This document shows, piece after piece, positions 1 through 7,032 of a DNA stretch of 64,000 nt (its first letter is position 1; each line of letters opens with the position of its first letter). The translations under genes were made by a program, and so were the position numbers. The stretch is from Lachnospira pectinoschiza (GTDB taxonomy: Bacteria; Bacillota; Clostridia; Lachnospirales; Lachnospiraceae): contig NZ_JAJCRR010000003.1 of the NCBI RefSeq assembly GCF_020564355.1, positions 248,001-312,000 on the forward strand. The letters run 5' to 3'. The notes under the pieces were generated by a model. That model did no database searches. It worked only from the letters and a program-made list of their open reading frames with translations, and had not been told where the DNA came from.

Positions 1-1
1 T

Positions 2-151
2 GTAACGCATGAAATCGCATTTGCAAGGAAAGTGGCAGACCGTGTTATTTTTATGGACAGCGGTGTGATTGTCGAGCAGGGAAAGCCGGAAGATGTCATT
101 GATAATCCGGATAATGAAAGAACAAAAGCATTTTTACAGAAGCTATCCTAA
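2..151 (+). CDS. Amino-acid ABC transporter ATPase, C-terminal end (partial)
   Basis: Only the last 49 codons are inside the window; the 5' part lies upstream of base 1. The reading frame opens with [19 protein letters not shown], which is the switch (H-loop) region of a polar amino-acid ABC ATPase of the GlnQ/HisP type, followed by the usual EQGKPEDVI segment and a tail ending in KAFLQKLS. In this family the protein energises import of glutamine or another polar amino acid with a two-gene membrane/binding partner, which must lie upstream. It reads through to a TAA at 149-151, 17 bases before the next start. The family call is firm; the substrate cannot be told. Confidence 0.85.
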   Translation, partial: VTHEIAFARKVADRVIFMDSGVIVEQGKPEDVIDNPDNERTKAFLQKLS

Positions 152-168
152 TATGAATCGGAGGAATT

Positions 169-1011
169 ATGGGTACAAAACCGGTAAGAATAGATAACAG
201 AAAACGTGAAAAGGCACGCAGGCGCAGACAGACTGCCGCGGCGCGGGCGGCAGTGCTTGCAGCAGCGCTTGTGCTTGTGGCAGTGCTTGTAGTGGCTGGC
301 ATTATAAGACATCATAAAAAGACACAGACGGTGCAGAATGATACTTCTGCACAGACGGTATCACAGACAGAAAACGGTACAGATACTGTGCAGGGCCAGC
401 AGACATCTCAGACAGAAGCAGCCGGAGAAACACTTGCAGGCACACAGGTACAGAGTGTGACGGCAAAGGGCTATGCCATTCAGGTGGTAGACGGTGTGAC
501 GTATATCGGCGGCGTGATGATTGCCAATAAGTCTTATTCCCTGCCGGAAAGCTATGCACCGGGTGATTTGCTGCCGGAAGTCAAAGAAGCCTTTGCAGTC
601 ATGCAGAAAGCCGCTGCCGCACAGGGCTTAAATATTTACATTTCTTCAGGTTACCGCTCATACAGCCGTCAGCAGACACTGTATAACAATTATGTAAAGA
701 GTGATGGAAAGGCACTGGCAGATACGTATTCGTCAAGACCGGGATATTCGGAACACCAGACGGGACTCTGCTTTGATTTAAATACGATTGATGATTCCTT
801 TGGTAATACGAAGGAAAGTGCATGGCTGGAACAGCATGCACAGGAGTACGGATTTATTATCCGTTTTCCAAAGGGAAAAGATGCACAGACCGGCTATCAG
901 TATGAGCCGTGGCACCTGCGTTACTTAGGCATTGACATGGCAACAAAGGTGTATAACAGTGGACTTTCACTGGAAGAATATTTAGGAATTACGTCAGAGT
1001 ATGCCGACTAG
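169..1011 (+). CDS. VanY-like D-alanyl-D-alanine carboxypeptidase, membrane-anchored
   Basis: 280 residues. A basic N-terminus (about 1-28) precedes one hydrophobic segment (about 29-47, rich in A, L and V), then a Thr/Gln-rich linker to about residue 105 and a peptidase M15B domain. Zinc-site motifs are visible: SEHQTGLCFD fits SxHxxGxxxD, and EPWH supplies the ExxWH motif near the C-terminus; SSGYRS is also typical. Members remove the terminal D-Ala of cell-wall pentapeptides outside the cell. The start follows GGAGG at 160-164. It lies next to a VanH-like dehydrogenase, but no D-Ala-D-Lac ligase or VanX is in view, so general wall trimming is more likely than glycopeptide resistance. Confidence 0.85.
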   Translation: MGTKPVRIDNRKREKARRRRQTAAARAAVLAAALVLVAVLVVAGIIRHHKKTQTVQNDTSAQTVSQTENGTDTVQGQQTSQTEAAGETLAGTQVQSVTAKGYAIQVVDGVTYIGGVMIANKSYSLPESYAPGDLLPEVKEAFAVMQKAAAAQGLNIYISSGYRSYSRQQTLYNNYVKSDGKALADTYSSRPGYSEHQTGLCFDLNTIDDSFGNTKESAWLEQHAQEYGFIIRFPKGKDAQTGYQYEPWHLRYLGIDMATKVYNSGLSLEEYLGITSEYAD

Positions 1012-1112
1012 TGTGAAAAATCCATAAATGAAAGATTTTTCACACAGCAATTTGTTTCCGAGTGAAAACAAATTGCCTAATGGCAGATGAGAAATCGCTC
1101 AGAATAGGAGTA
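1011..1112 (+). repeat. Modular palindromic leader element, copy A
   Basis: Two perfect hairpins stand back to back between the carboxypeptidase stop and the dehydrogenase start. The first pairs GTGTGAAAAATC (1011-1022) with its complement at 1034-1045. The second pairs GCAATTTGTTT (1047-1057) with 1066-1076. A GCAGATGAGAAATCGC module follows at about 1082-1098. The first hairpin recurs exactly at 41006-41040, and the GCAGATGAGAAAT module at 2105 and in the rfbD-rfbC gap. The first hairpin could also end transcription of the upstream gene. Confidence 0.7.
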
Positions 1113-1117
1113 GTATA

Positions 1118-2101
1118 ATGAAGCTTTTTGTATACAGTATGAGAGAATATGATGAACTGGCCTTTTTTGAGAAGTTCTGTGGGGAATACGGTGTGGAATT
1201 CGGGTATACGACACAGACACCGTGCCTTGAAAATGTAGAGCTTGCAAAGGGCTATGATGTTGTGGATATTATCACGACAATTATGGATAAGCCGATGATT
1301 GATGCGTTTCATGCGGCGGGAATCCGCTGTATTTCATCAAGAACGATTGGGTATGACCATATAGATACGGAATATGCCCATACGCTTGGCATGGGTGTGA
1401 CTCATGTAACTTACAATCCGGCGAGTGTGGCGGATTATACCATTATGTTAATGCTGATGGGGTGCCGTAAGGCAAAGCACATTATGGAACGTGCCGCGAT
1501 TCAGGATTATACGCTCAAAGGAAAAATCGGCAGGGAGTTCAGCGACTGTACGGTTGGTGTAATTGGTACGGGACGCATCGGAAAAACGGTGATTGACCAT
1601 CTTGGCGGTTTTGGCTGTAAAATGCTTGCTTATGATATTTACGAGCAGGAAGCAGTAAGGGAAAAGGCAGAATACGTAAGCCTTGACAGACTGATTCGGG
1701 AAAGTGATATTATTACACTGCACGCACCGGCAACAGATGATAATTATCACATGATTGATACGCAGGCAATTCAGAAAATGAAGGACGGTGTCATTATAAT
1801 CAATTGTGCGAGAGGTGCGCTGATTGACACGGATGCTTTAATTGAAGGCATTGAAAATGGAAAAGTTGGTTTTGCGGGGTTAGATGTTGTGGAACATGAG
1901 AGCGGACTGTATTATTTTAACCGTATGGGTGAACCGCTTGGCAATCCAAAGCTAGCAATCCTGCGTTCCTATTCCAATGTCGTTGTAACACCGCATACCG
2001 CATTTTACACGGATGAAGCCGTATCCAATATGGCAGAAAATTCGATTATCGGAGCAATGAAATTTATCAGCGGGGAACACAGCAGTTTTGAAGTCAGGTG
2101 A
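1118..2101 (+). CDS. D-2-hydroxyacid dehydrogenase, VanH/D-lactate dehydrogenase-like
   Basis: 327 residues, normal for the family. The NAD-binding motif GTGRIG lies at about residues 149-154 inside the usual TVGVIGTGRIGK block. The catalytic residues of D-isomer-specific dehydrogenases are all present: Arg in NCARGALID, Glu in GLDVVEHE and His in TPHTAFYT. The ISSRTIGYDHID and SVADYT stretches resemble VanH and fermentative D-lactate dehydrogenases. It should reduce pyruvate or another 2-keto acid with NADH in the cytoplasm. TAGGAG sits 10 bases before the ATG. It is preceded by leader element copy A and followed by a partial copy at 2103. A fermentative D-LDH role is as plausible as a cell-wall role. 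Confidence 0.85.
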   Translation: MKLFVYSMREYDELAFFEKFCGEYGVEFGYTTQTPCLENVELAKGYDVVDIITTIMDKPMIDAFHAAGIRCISSRTIGYDHIDTEYAHTLGMGVTHVTYNPASVADYTIMLMLMGCRKAKHIMERAAIQDYTLKGKIGREFSDCTVGVIGTGRIGKTVIDHLGGFGCKMLAYDIYEQEAVREKAEYVSLDRLIRESDIITLHAPATDDNYHMIDTQAIQKMKDGVIIINCARGALIDTDALIEGIENGKVGFAGLDVVEHESGLYYFNRMGEPLGNPKLAILRSYSNVVVTPHTAFYTDEAVSNMAENSIIGAMKFISGEHSSFEVR

Positions 2102-2102
2102 T

Positions 2103-2126
2103 GGCAGATGAGAAATTGCCTGCGCT
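2103..2126 (+). repeat. Partial copy (B) of the modular leader element
   Basis: GGCAGATGAGAAATTGCCTG directly follows the dehydrogenase stop. It matches the module at 1084-1099 and, as reverse complement, the one at 3975-4002 in the rfbD-rfbC gap. GGCA at one end can pair with TGCC in the middle. Confidence 0.5.
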
Positions 2127-2150
2127 TGGCATATTTTCATAAAATACGGC

Positions 2151-2179
2151 TTGAGTACCGGTGTCGAATATTGTATACT
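2151..2179 (+). promoter_or_regulatory. Predicted sigma-A promoter of purC
   Basis: TTGAGT (2151-2156) and TATACT (2174-2179) are separated by exactly 17 bases. Transcription would start near 2186, about 30 bases before the purC start. No purine riboswitch or PurR-like operator is evident in this short leader. Confidence 0.65.
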
Positions 2180-2214
2180 AAAGTAAATTGTAAAAAATGG
2201 AGGATATAAAGAAA

Positions 2215-3087
2215 ATGCAGGAATTTAAACCATTCAAAGAAGGAAAAGTAAGAGAAGTTTACGATATCGGAGAGAATCTTATTCTTGTGGCAACAGACAG
2301 AATATCAGCATTCGACCACATTTTAAAGAATAAGATTACAGATAAGGGTGCAATCTTAACACAGATGTCAAAGTTCTGGTTTGATTACACAAAGGATATT
2401 GTAAAGAATCATATGGTTTCTGTAGATGTAAAAGATATGCCGGAATTTTTCCAGTCAGAAAAATACGACGGAAACAGCATGCTGTGCAAGAAGCTGGAAA
2501 TGCTCCCGATTGAATGTATCGTGCGTGGATACATTACAGGCAGTGGCTGGGAAAGCTACAAGAAGAACGGTACTGTTTGTGGCATCAGCCTTCCGGAAGG
2601 TTTAAAGGAATCAGAAAAACTGCCTGAACCGATTTATACTCCAAGTACAAAGGCTGAATTAGGCGACCATGATGAAAATATTTCTTTCGAGCAGAGCGTA
2701 GAAGTGTTAGAAAAGCTTTATTCGGGCAAGGGCAGAGATTATGCAACACAGATTAAGGACTGTACAATCAAGCTTTACAAGAAGTGCGCAGAATACGCAT
2801 TAAGCAAGGGAATTATCATTGCAGATACAAAGTTTGAATTTGGTCTGGATGAGAACGGCAACGTTGTTATCGGTGATGAAATGCTCACACCGGACAGCTC
2901 AAGATTCTGGCCGTTAGAAGGATACGAAGCAGGAAAGTCACAGCCGTCATATGACAAGCAGTTCGTAAGAGACTGGTTAAAAGCAAATCCGGACAGCGAC
3001 TACCTCCTCCCGGACGATGTAATCGATAAGACAATTGCAAAATATAAAGAAGCATTTGAATTATTAACAGGCAGAAAATTCGCTTAA
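2215..3087 (+). CDS. purC: Phosphoribosylaminoimidazole-succinocarboxamide synthase (SAICAR synthase)
   Basis: 290 residues from the chosen start. It catalyses the ATP-dependent joining of CAIR and aspartate in purine synthesis. Recognisable blocks are EGKVREVYDIGENLILVATD near the N-terminus, DRISAFDHIL, ECIVRGYITGSGW in the middle and FEFGLD with DEMLTPDSSRFWP near the C-terminus, all hallmarks of PurC. An in-frame ATG at 2197 overlaps the Shine-Dalgarno GGAGG (2199-2203), so 2215 is the better start. The gene stands alone with its own promoter and is not in a pur operon here. A repeat-rich convergent junction with rfbC follows. Confidence 0.97.
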   Translation: MQEFKPFKEGKVREVYDIGENLILVATDRISAFDHILKNKITDKGAILTQMSKFWFDYTKDIVKNHMVSVDVKDMPEFFQSEKYDGNSMLCKKLEMLPIECIVRGYITGSGWESYKKNGTVCGISLPEGLKESEKLPEPIYTPSTKAELGDHDENISFEQSVEVLEKLYSGKGRDYATQIKDCTIKLYKKCAEYALSKGIIIADTKFEFGLDENGNVVIGDEMLTPDSSRFWPLEGYEAGKSQPSYDKQFVRDWLKANPDSDYLLPDDVIDKTIAKYKEAFELLTGRKFA

Positions 3088-3096
3088 CTGTAAATG

Positions 3097-3264
3097 ATGG
3101 AGCCAAGGCGTAAATAAAAGCAGGGAAGAACCCAAATAAGCCGAAGTCAAGTAACACGGTAAATTTTTGCCTATAATGTTCCGACTGCCACGCTCTCCCC
3201 TCATGGAGCCAAAGCGTAAATAAAAGCAGTGCAGTACCAAAATAAGCCGAAGTCAAGTAACACG
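3097..3264. repeat. Two 62-bp direct repeats in the purC/rfbC junction
   Basis: Copy 1 spans 3097-3158 and copy 2 spans 3203-3264. Both run from ATGGAGCCA through GCGTAAATAAAAGCAG to CCGAAGTCAAGTAACACG and differ mainly in a short central block. Copy 2 is the left half of a long hairpin (3222-3294); copy 1 has no matching right arm. The CCGAAGTCAAGT word recurs at 45729-45740 in another convergent junction. Apart from this the 230-bp gap holds no gene. Confidence 0.85.
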
Positions 3265-3294
3265 TTGAGGCGTTTTTGGTACTGCACTGCTTTT
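3222..3294. terminator. Bidirectional terminator-like hairpin with conserved loop
   Basis: A perfect 21-bp inverted repeat (3222-3242 with 3274-3294) is bounded by A4 and T4 runs, so it can act as a terminator for purC on the plus strand and rfbC on the minus strand. The 31-base loop contains CCGAAGTCAAGT and ACGTTGAGG, shared with the hairpin at 45709-45773. Confidence 0.8.
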
Positions 3295-3319
3295 CCATTC
3301 TACACTTTACGCGGAATCT

Positions 3320-3931
3320 TTACGCGAAATGAAACGTATCCTTCAATCCCTTCCACAGCTGATCCTTATCGCTGAGTAACAGCTTCGTGCCGTCATCAAG
3401 GCTGTAGCCGTCTCCGGACGGGGTGCCGTTATAGGAGCCGGTAAGCTTGGGCCATACAATTCCGATTTCCGGGTCATTCCATGCGAGACCGCCCTCGTCA
3501 TTCGGGTGGTAGAAGTCCGTACATTTATAGCAGAATTCTGCGGTATCGCTTAATACTAAAAATCCGTGTGCAAAGCCTTCCGGGATATAAAACTGCTTTT
3601 TATTTTCTTCAGAAAGCTCTACACCGAACCACTTGCCGTATGTCTGGCTGTTTTCACGTAAATCCACGGCAACATCAAAAACGCAGCCTTTGATGACACG
3701 TACCAGTTTGCCCTGTGGGTACTGCTTCTGAAAATGTAAACCGCGTAGAACACCCTTTGAAGAAGCAGACTGGTTGTCCTGTACGAACTGCATTGTAAGT
3801 CCGGCTTCCTCCATATCCTTTTGATTGTAAGTTTCCATAAAATATCCGCGTGAATCGCCGTGAACGGTTGGTGTAATCACGCACAGGCCTTCAATTCCGC
3901 CTGCATTTTTTTCAACCTGAATCTGTCCCAT
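3320..3931 (-). CDS. rfbC: dTDP-4-dehydrorhamnose 3,5-epimerase
   Basis: 203 residues, close to the usual 180-205. It epimerises dTDP-4-keto-6-deoxyglucose at C3 and C5, step three of dTDP-L-rhamnose synthesis. Visible family features: DSRGYFMETYN, the catalytic His in LRGLHFQ, AVDLRENSQTYGKW, and FYIPEGFAHGFLVLSD. The longer frame starting at 3952 is rejected because AAGGAGA stands five bases ahead of the ATG at 3931. It is the last gene of the rfbA-rfbB-rfbD-rfbC cluster, separated from rfbD by a 134-bp gap full of leader-element modules. Convergent with purC across a long hairpin. Confidence 0.95.
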   Translation of the reverse strand: MGQIQVEKNAGGIEGLCVITPTVHGDSRGYFMETYNQKDMEEAGLTMQFVQDNQSASSKGVLRGLHFQKQYPQGKLVRVIKGCVFDVAVDLRENSQTYGKWFGVELSEENKKQFYIPEGFAHGFLVLSDTAEFCYKCTDFYHPNDEGGLAWNDPEIGIVWPKLTGSYNGTPSGDGYSLDDGTKLLLSDKDQLWKGLKDTFHFA

Positions 3932-3944
3932 ATTATCTCCTTTT

Positions 3945-4062
3945 CTGAGCAACTTGTTGCGTAGATGCGATGAGAAATTCGCGCAGGCGATTTCTCATCT
4001 GCTATCATAACGATTTGTTTTTGTTCACACTTCTCCATTCCACGGGCATTTTCATGCCCTTG
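3945..4062 (-). repeat. Modular palindromic leader element, copy C (rfbD-rfbC gap)
   Basis: Read on the minus strand it contains a hairpin GGGCATGAAAATGCCC, then GTGGAATGGAG, then ACAAAAACAAATCGTTATGAT, then a long hairpin with arms GATGAGAAAT and ATTTCTCATC. Each of these modules has relatives at 9182, 38845, 41111 and 1084. Unlike most copies, GGAATGGAG here is not placed directly before a start codon; rfbC has its own AAGGAGA further on. Confidence 0.75.
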
Positions 4063-4065
4063 TTA

Positions 4066-4950
4066 TTACAAAATTTCTTTCAAATATCGTTTTAGTGCAT
4101 CCTGCCATGTCGGAAGCGGAGTAAATCCGTTTTCAACAAGCTTGTGCTTATCCAGACGGCTGTTAAACGGTCTTGCGGCTTTGGAAATGCCGTATTCCGC
4201 CGTGGTAACAGGAGCAACCGTTAAATGTCCGCTGTCATATTCACTGTGTCCTAAAGCCACAGCTTCGGCAAAAATAGCCGTCGCGAAGTCATACCAGCTG
4301 ATAAAGCCGCCTTCGTTGGTTGCGTGGTAGTAACCGTATTTGTCGGTTTCGATCATATCGACAAGCAGGCGTGCCAAATCAAACGTATAAGTCGGTGTGC
4401 CAATCTGGTCATTGACAACCGTCAGTTTATCGTGGTTTGCGCCGACCTTTAACATCGTTTTGATAAAGTTATTGCCGTTTAGACCGAATACCCATGCAAT
4501 ACGGACGATAAAATACTTGGAAAGCAGACCGGAAACGGCGAGTTCCCCGTCTAATTTGCTCTGTCCGTACACATTTAACGGTGCATAGTCCTTACAGTCC
4601 GGTTTCCAGCTGTCAGTTCCCTGACCGTTAAATACATAGTCGGTTGAAATATACATGCAGGCAATATCCAGATGTTTACACATTTTAGCGATATTTTCCG
4701 TACCGACAGCGTTGACAAGATGGACTTTTTCCTGATTTTCGGCATCTTCTGCGGCATCGACAGCCGTCCATGCGGCACAGTGAATGACCGCTTCCGGAGA
4801 AACCGCTGTCAGTGTCTTTTCAACACTGGCAAAGTCCGTAATGTCCATTTCTTCAATATCAACGCCGACAGCAGTGTGTCCGCGTTTTTCAAGTTCATTT
4901 ACAACGTCATGTCCGAGCTGTCCTTTGACACCGGTAACAAGCACTTTCAT
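4066..4950 (-). CDS. rfbD: dTDP-4-dehydrorhamnose reductase
   Basis: 294 residues. It reduces dTDP-4-keto-L-rhamnose to dTDP-L-rhamnose with NAD(P)H, the last step of the pathway. It begins with the Rossmann motif VTGVKGQLGHDV, has ISTDYVFNG and the catalytic YGQSKLDGE (YxxxK), and ends with a typical RPFNSRLDKHKL segment. AAAGGAC stands before the ATG at 4950. The gene follows rfbB with an 18-base gap, so the two are surely co-transcribed. The downstream gap to rfbC carries leader element copy C, which may allow separate control or processing of the rfbC message. Confidence 0.96.
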   Translation of the reverse strand: MKVLVTGVKGQLGHDVVNELEKRGHTAVGVDIEEMDITDFASVEKTLTAVSPEAVIHCAAWTAVDAAEDAENQEKVHLVNAVGTENIAKMCKHLDIACMYISTDYVFNGQGTDSWKPDCKDYAPLNVYGQSKLDGELAVSGLLSKYFIVRIAWVFGLNGNNFIKTMLKVGANHDKLTVVNDQIGTPTYTFDLARLLVDMIETDKYGYYHATNEGGFISWYDFATAIFAEAVALGHSEYDSGHLTVAPVTTAEYGISKAARPFNSRLDKHKLVENGFTPLPTWQDALKRYLKEIL

Positions 4951-4968
4951 AAATTTATGTCCTTTCTA

Positions 4969-5988
4969 TTAGCGGTTTTTATACATTTTTTCATAGTAAT
5001 CCTGATATTCGCCGGAAATAATGGTTTTCCACCAGTCCTGATTGTCCAGATACCACCGGATGGTTTTCTTAATGCCGTCTGCGAACTTTGTTTCAGGAAG
5101 CCAGCCCAGTTCATTGTGAATCTTTGTCGGGTCAATGGCATAACGCATATCGTGTCCCTTGCGGTCGGTTACATAAGTAATCAGGCTTTCCGGTTTGCCA
5201 AGCTCCTTGCAGATAATCTTTACGATATCTATATTTTTCATTTCGTTATGACCGCCGATATTATAAACCTCACCGACACGTCCCTTGTGAATAATTAAAT
5301 CAATCGCCTTGCAGTGGTCCTCTACATAGAGCCAGTCACGCACATTTTCACCTTTTCCGTAAACCGGAAGCGGCTTGTCATTTAAGGCATTTGCAATCAT
5401 TAACGGAATCAGCTTTTCCGGAAAATGATATGGACCGTAGTTGTTGGAACAGCGGCTGATTGTTACCGGCAGGCCGTAGGTTCTGTGGTAGGCAAGCACC
5501 AGTAAATCCGCACCGGCCTTTGAGGAACTGTAAGGACTGCTGGTGTGAATCGGCGTTTCTTCCGTGAAGAATAAATCCGGTCTGTCAAGCGGCAGGTCGC
5601 CGTATACTTCATCGGTAGAAACCTGATGATAACGTGTAATGCCGTATTTGCGGCAGGCGTCCATTAAAACGGCAGTACCTTTGATGTTCGTATCCAGAAA
5701 GATTTCCGGGTTTTCAATAGAGCGGTCAACATGGCTTTCAGCGGCGAAGTTGACAACGATATCCGGCTTTTCTTCTTCAAAAAGACGGTAAACGGCCTCA
5801 CGGTCCGTAATGCTTTCCTTTACAAAACGGAAATTCGGGTTGTCCATAACAGGCTCTAACGTTGATAAATTTCCGGCATAGGTTAGGCAGTCTAAGCAGA
5901 CAATCCTGTAATCCGGGTATTTGTTTAACATATGAAAAATAAAGTTGCTTCCGATAAATCCGGCACCGCCGGTTACAATAATAGTCAT
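4969..5988 (-). CDS. rfbB: dTDP-glucose 4,6-dehydratase
   Basis: 339 residues. It converts dTDP-glucose to dTDP-4-keto-6-deoxyglucose using bound NAD. The N-terminus carries GGAGFIGSNF; the middle carries VSTDEVYGDL and the SSPYSSSKAGAD block with the YxxxK pair (YSSSK); RCSNNYGPYHFPEKLIPL and VRDWLYVEDHC are further RmlB signatures. The start at 5988 was chosen because AAAGGAGG lies just upstream; the frame remains open further back. It starts 11 bases after the rfbA stop, so translation may be coupled. Confidence 0.96.
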   Translation of the reverse strand: MTIIVTGGAGFIGSNFIFHMLNKYPDYRIVCLDCLTYAGNLSTLEPVMDNPNFRFVKESITDREAVYRLFEEEKPDIVVNFAAESHVDRSIENPEIFLDTNIKGTAVLMDACRKYGITRYHQVSTDEVYGDLPLDRPDLFFTEETPIHTSSPYSSSKAGADLLVLAYHRTYGLPVTISRCSNNYGPYHFPEKLIPLMIANALNDKPLPVYGKGENVRDWLYVEDHCKAIDLIIHKGRVGEVYNIGGHNEMKNIDIVKIICKELGKPESLITYVTDRKGHDMRYAIDPTKIHNELGWLPETKFADGIKKTIRWYLDNQDWWKTIISGEYQDYYEKMYKNR

Positions 5989-5998
5989 AAATCCTCCT

Positions 5999-6895
5999 TT
6001 AGTGCAGTACATCCATATATTTGCCGTCTAAGACATCTTTTAAATACTGTCCGTACTGGTTTTTCTTTAACAGTTCATAAACCTTTAATACATCTTCCTT
6101 TGAAATCCAGCCGTTTAAATAAGCGATTTCTTCAAGGCAGGCAATCTTTCTGTGCTGGTGCTGTTCAATTGTTTTTACAAAATTGGTAGCTTCGACAAGG
6201 CTTTCGTGCGTTCCGGTATCCAGCCATGTAAAACCCTGTCCTAAAAGCTCGACATTTAACTGGTTTTCTTCCAGATAAATGCGGTTTAAATCAGTAATTT
6301 CAAGTTCGCCGCGCGCACTTGGCTTTAAATTTTTAGCGTATTTAACAACGCGGTTGTCATAAAAATACAGGCCGGTAACACAGTAATTGCTCTTTGGCTT
6401 TGCCGGTTTTTCTTCAATGGATACGGCTTTGCCATTTTTGTCAAATTCTACAATACCGAACCGCTCCGGGTCGTCTACGTAGTAGCCAAAAACGGTGGCA
6501 CCTCTGCCGCTTTCGGCATTTTCAATCGCGGCTTTTAAACGTTTCTTTAAACCGTGTCCGGCAAAAATGTTATCGCCGAGTACCATGGCAACACTGTCAT
6601 CACCGATAAATTCTTCACCGATAATAAATGCCTGTGCCAGTCCGTCCGGGCTTGGCTGTTCTTTGTAAGATAAGCGGACACCAAACTGGCTGCCGTCGCG
6701 CAGCAGTTCCTGAAAACGCGGTAAATCCTGTGGTGTTGAAATAATTAAAATGTCGCGGATGCCGGCATTCATGAGTACGGACAGCGGATAGTAAATCATC
6801 GGCTTATCGTAAACCGGCAGCAGTTGTTTTGAAGTGACCATTGTCAGCGGATAAAGACGTGTGCCTGAACCGCCTGCTAAAATAATTCCTTTCAT
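5999..6895 (-). CDS. rfbA: Glucose-1-phosphate thymidylyltransferase
   Basis: 298 residues, normal for RmlA. It joins dTTP and glucose-1-phosphate to make dTDP-glucose, the first step toward dTDP-L-rhamnose for cell-wall or capsular polysaccharide. [11 protein letters not shown] at the N-terminus is the nucleotide-binding signature, followed by [16 protein letters not shown], and VLGDNIFAG supplies the metal-binding Asp. The start follows GGAGG with seven bases of spacing; an upstream extension to 6949 lacks such a site. It heads the cluster and has a candidate promoter with an unusual 19-base spacer 76-106 bases upstream, just past the MerR-type regulator gene. Confidence 0.96.
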   Translation of the reverse strand: MKGIILAGGSGTRLYPLTMVTSKQLLPVYDKPMIYYPLSVLMNAGIRDILIISTPQDLPRFQELLRDGSQFGVRLSYKEQPSPDGLAQAFIIGEEFIGDDSVAMVLGDNIFAGHGLKKRLKAAIENAESGRGATVFGYYVDDPERFGIVEFDKNGKAVSIEEKPAKPKSNYCVTGLYFYDNRVVKYAKNLKPSARGELEITDLNRIYLEENQLNVELLGQGFTWLDTGTHESLVEATNFVKTIEQHQHRKIACLEEIAYLNGWISKEDVLKVYELLKKNQYGQYLKDVLDGKYMDVLH

Positions 6896-6970
6896 AAAAC
6901 CTCCAGTCTTTTGTAGAAACAGTAAATGCTTTGTTCTAAAATCAGGCAAATAAATTTTGTCAATATACCC

Positions 6971-7001
6971 AGTATAAAAGATGACGTTACGTCACCTTCA
7001 A
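6971..7001 (-). promoter_or_regulatory. Candidate rfbA promoter with 19-bp spacer and central palindrome
   Basis: On the minus strand TTGAAG (7001-6996) and TATACT (6976-6971) are 19 bases apart. Inside the spacer is the palindrome TGACGTAACGTCA (6994-6982). Long spacers with a central dyad are typical of promoters remodelled by MerR-family proteins, and a MerR-type gene ends 32 bases upstream. A second, ordinary promoter (TTGACA then TTTAGA, 17 apart) may overlap just downstream at 6963-6935. Confidence 0.5.
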
Positions 7002-7032
7002 GCCTTTTCCGGAAAATTTTATGAAAGAATTT

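Noticed and set aside
1118-2101. Vancomycin resistance cluster
   Set aside because: VanY-like and VanH-like genes are present, but no ligase, VanX or VanRS is seen in the window, and both families have ordinary roles.
3097-3264. CRISPR array from the two 62-bp repeats
   Set aside because: Only two copies, no spacer pattern, and no cas genes in the window.
2885-3298. A 137-codon minus-strand frame in the purC/rfbC junction
   Set aside because: It overlaps purC and consists partly of the repeat hairpin; no family resemblance and no ribosome binding site.
4672-5298. A 208-codon plus-strand frame
   Set aside because: Spans the rfbD-rfbB border opposite two well-supported genes and resembles no protein family.
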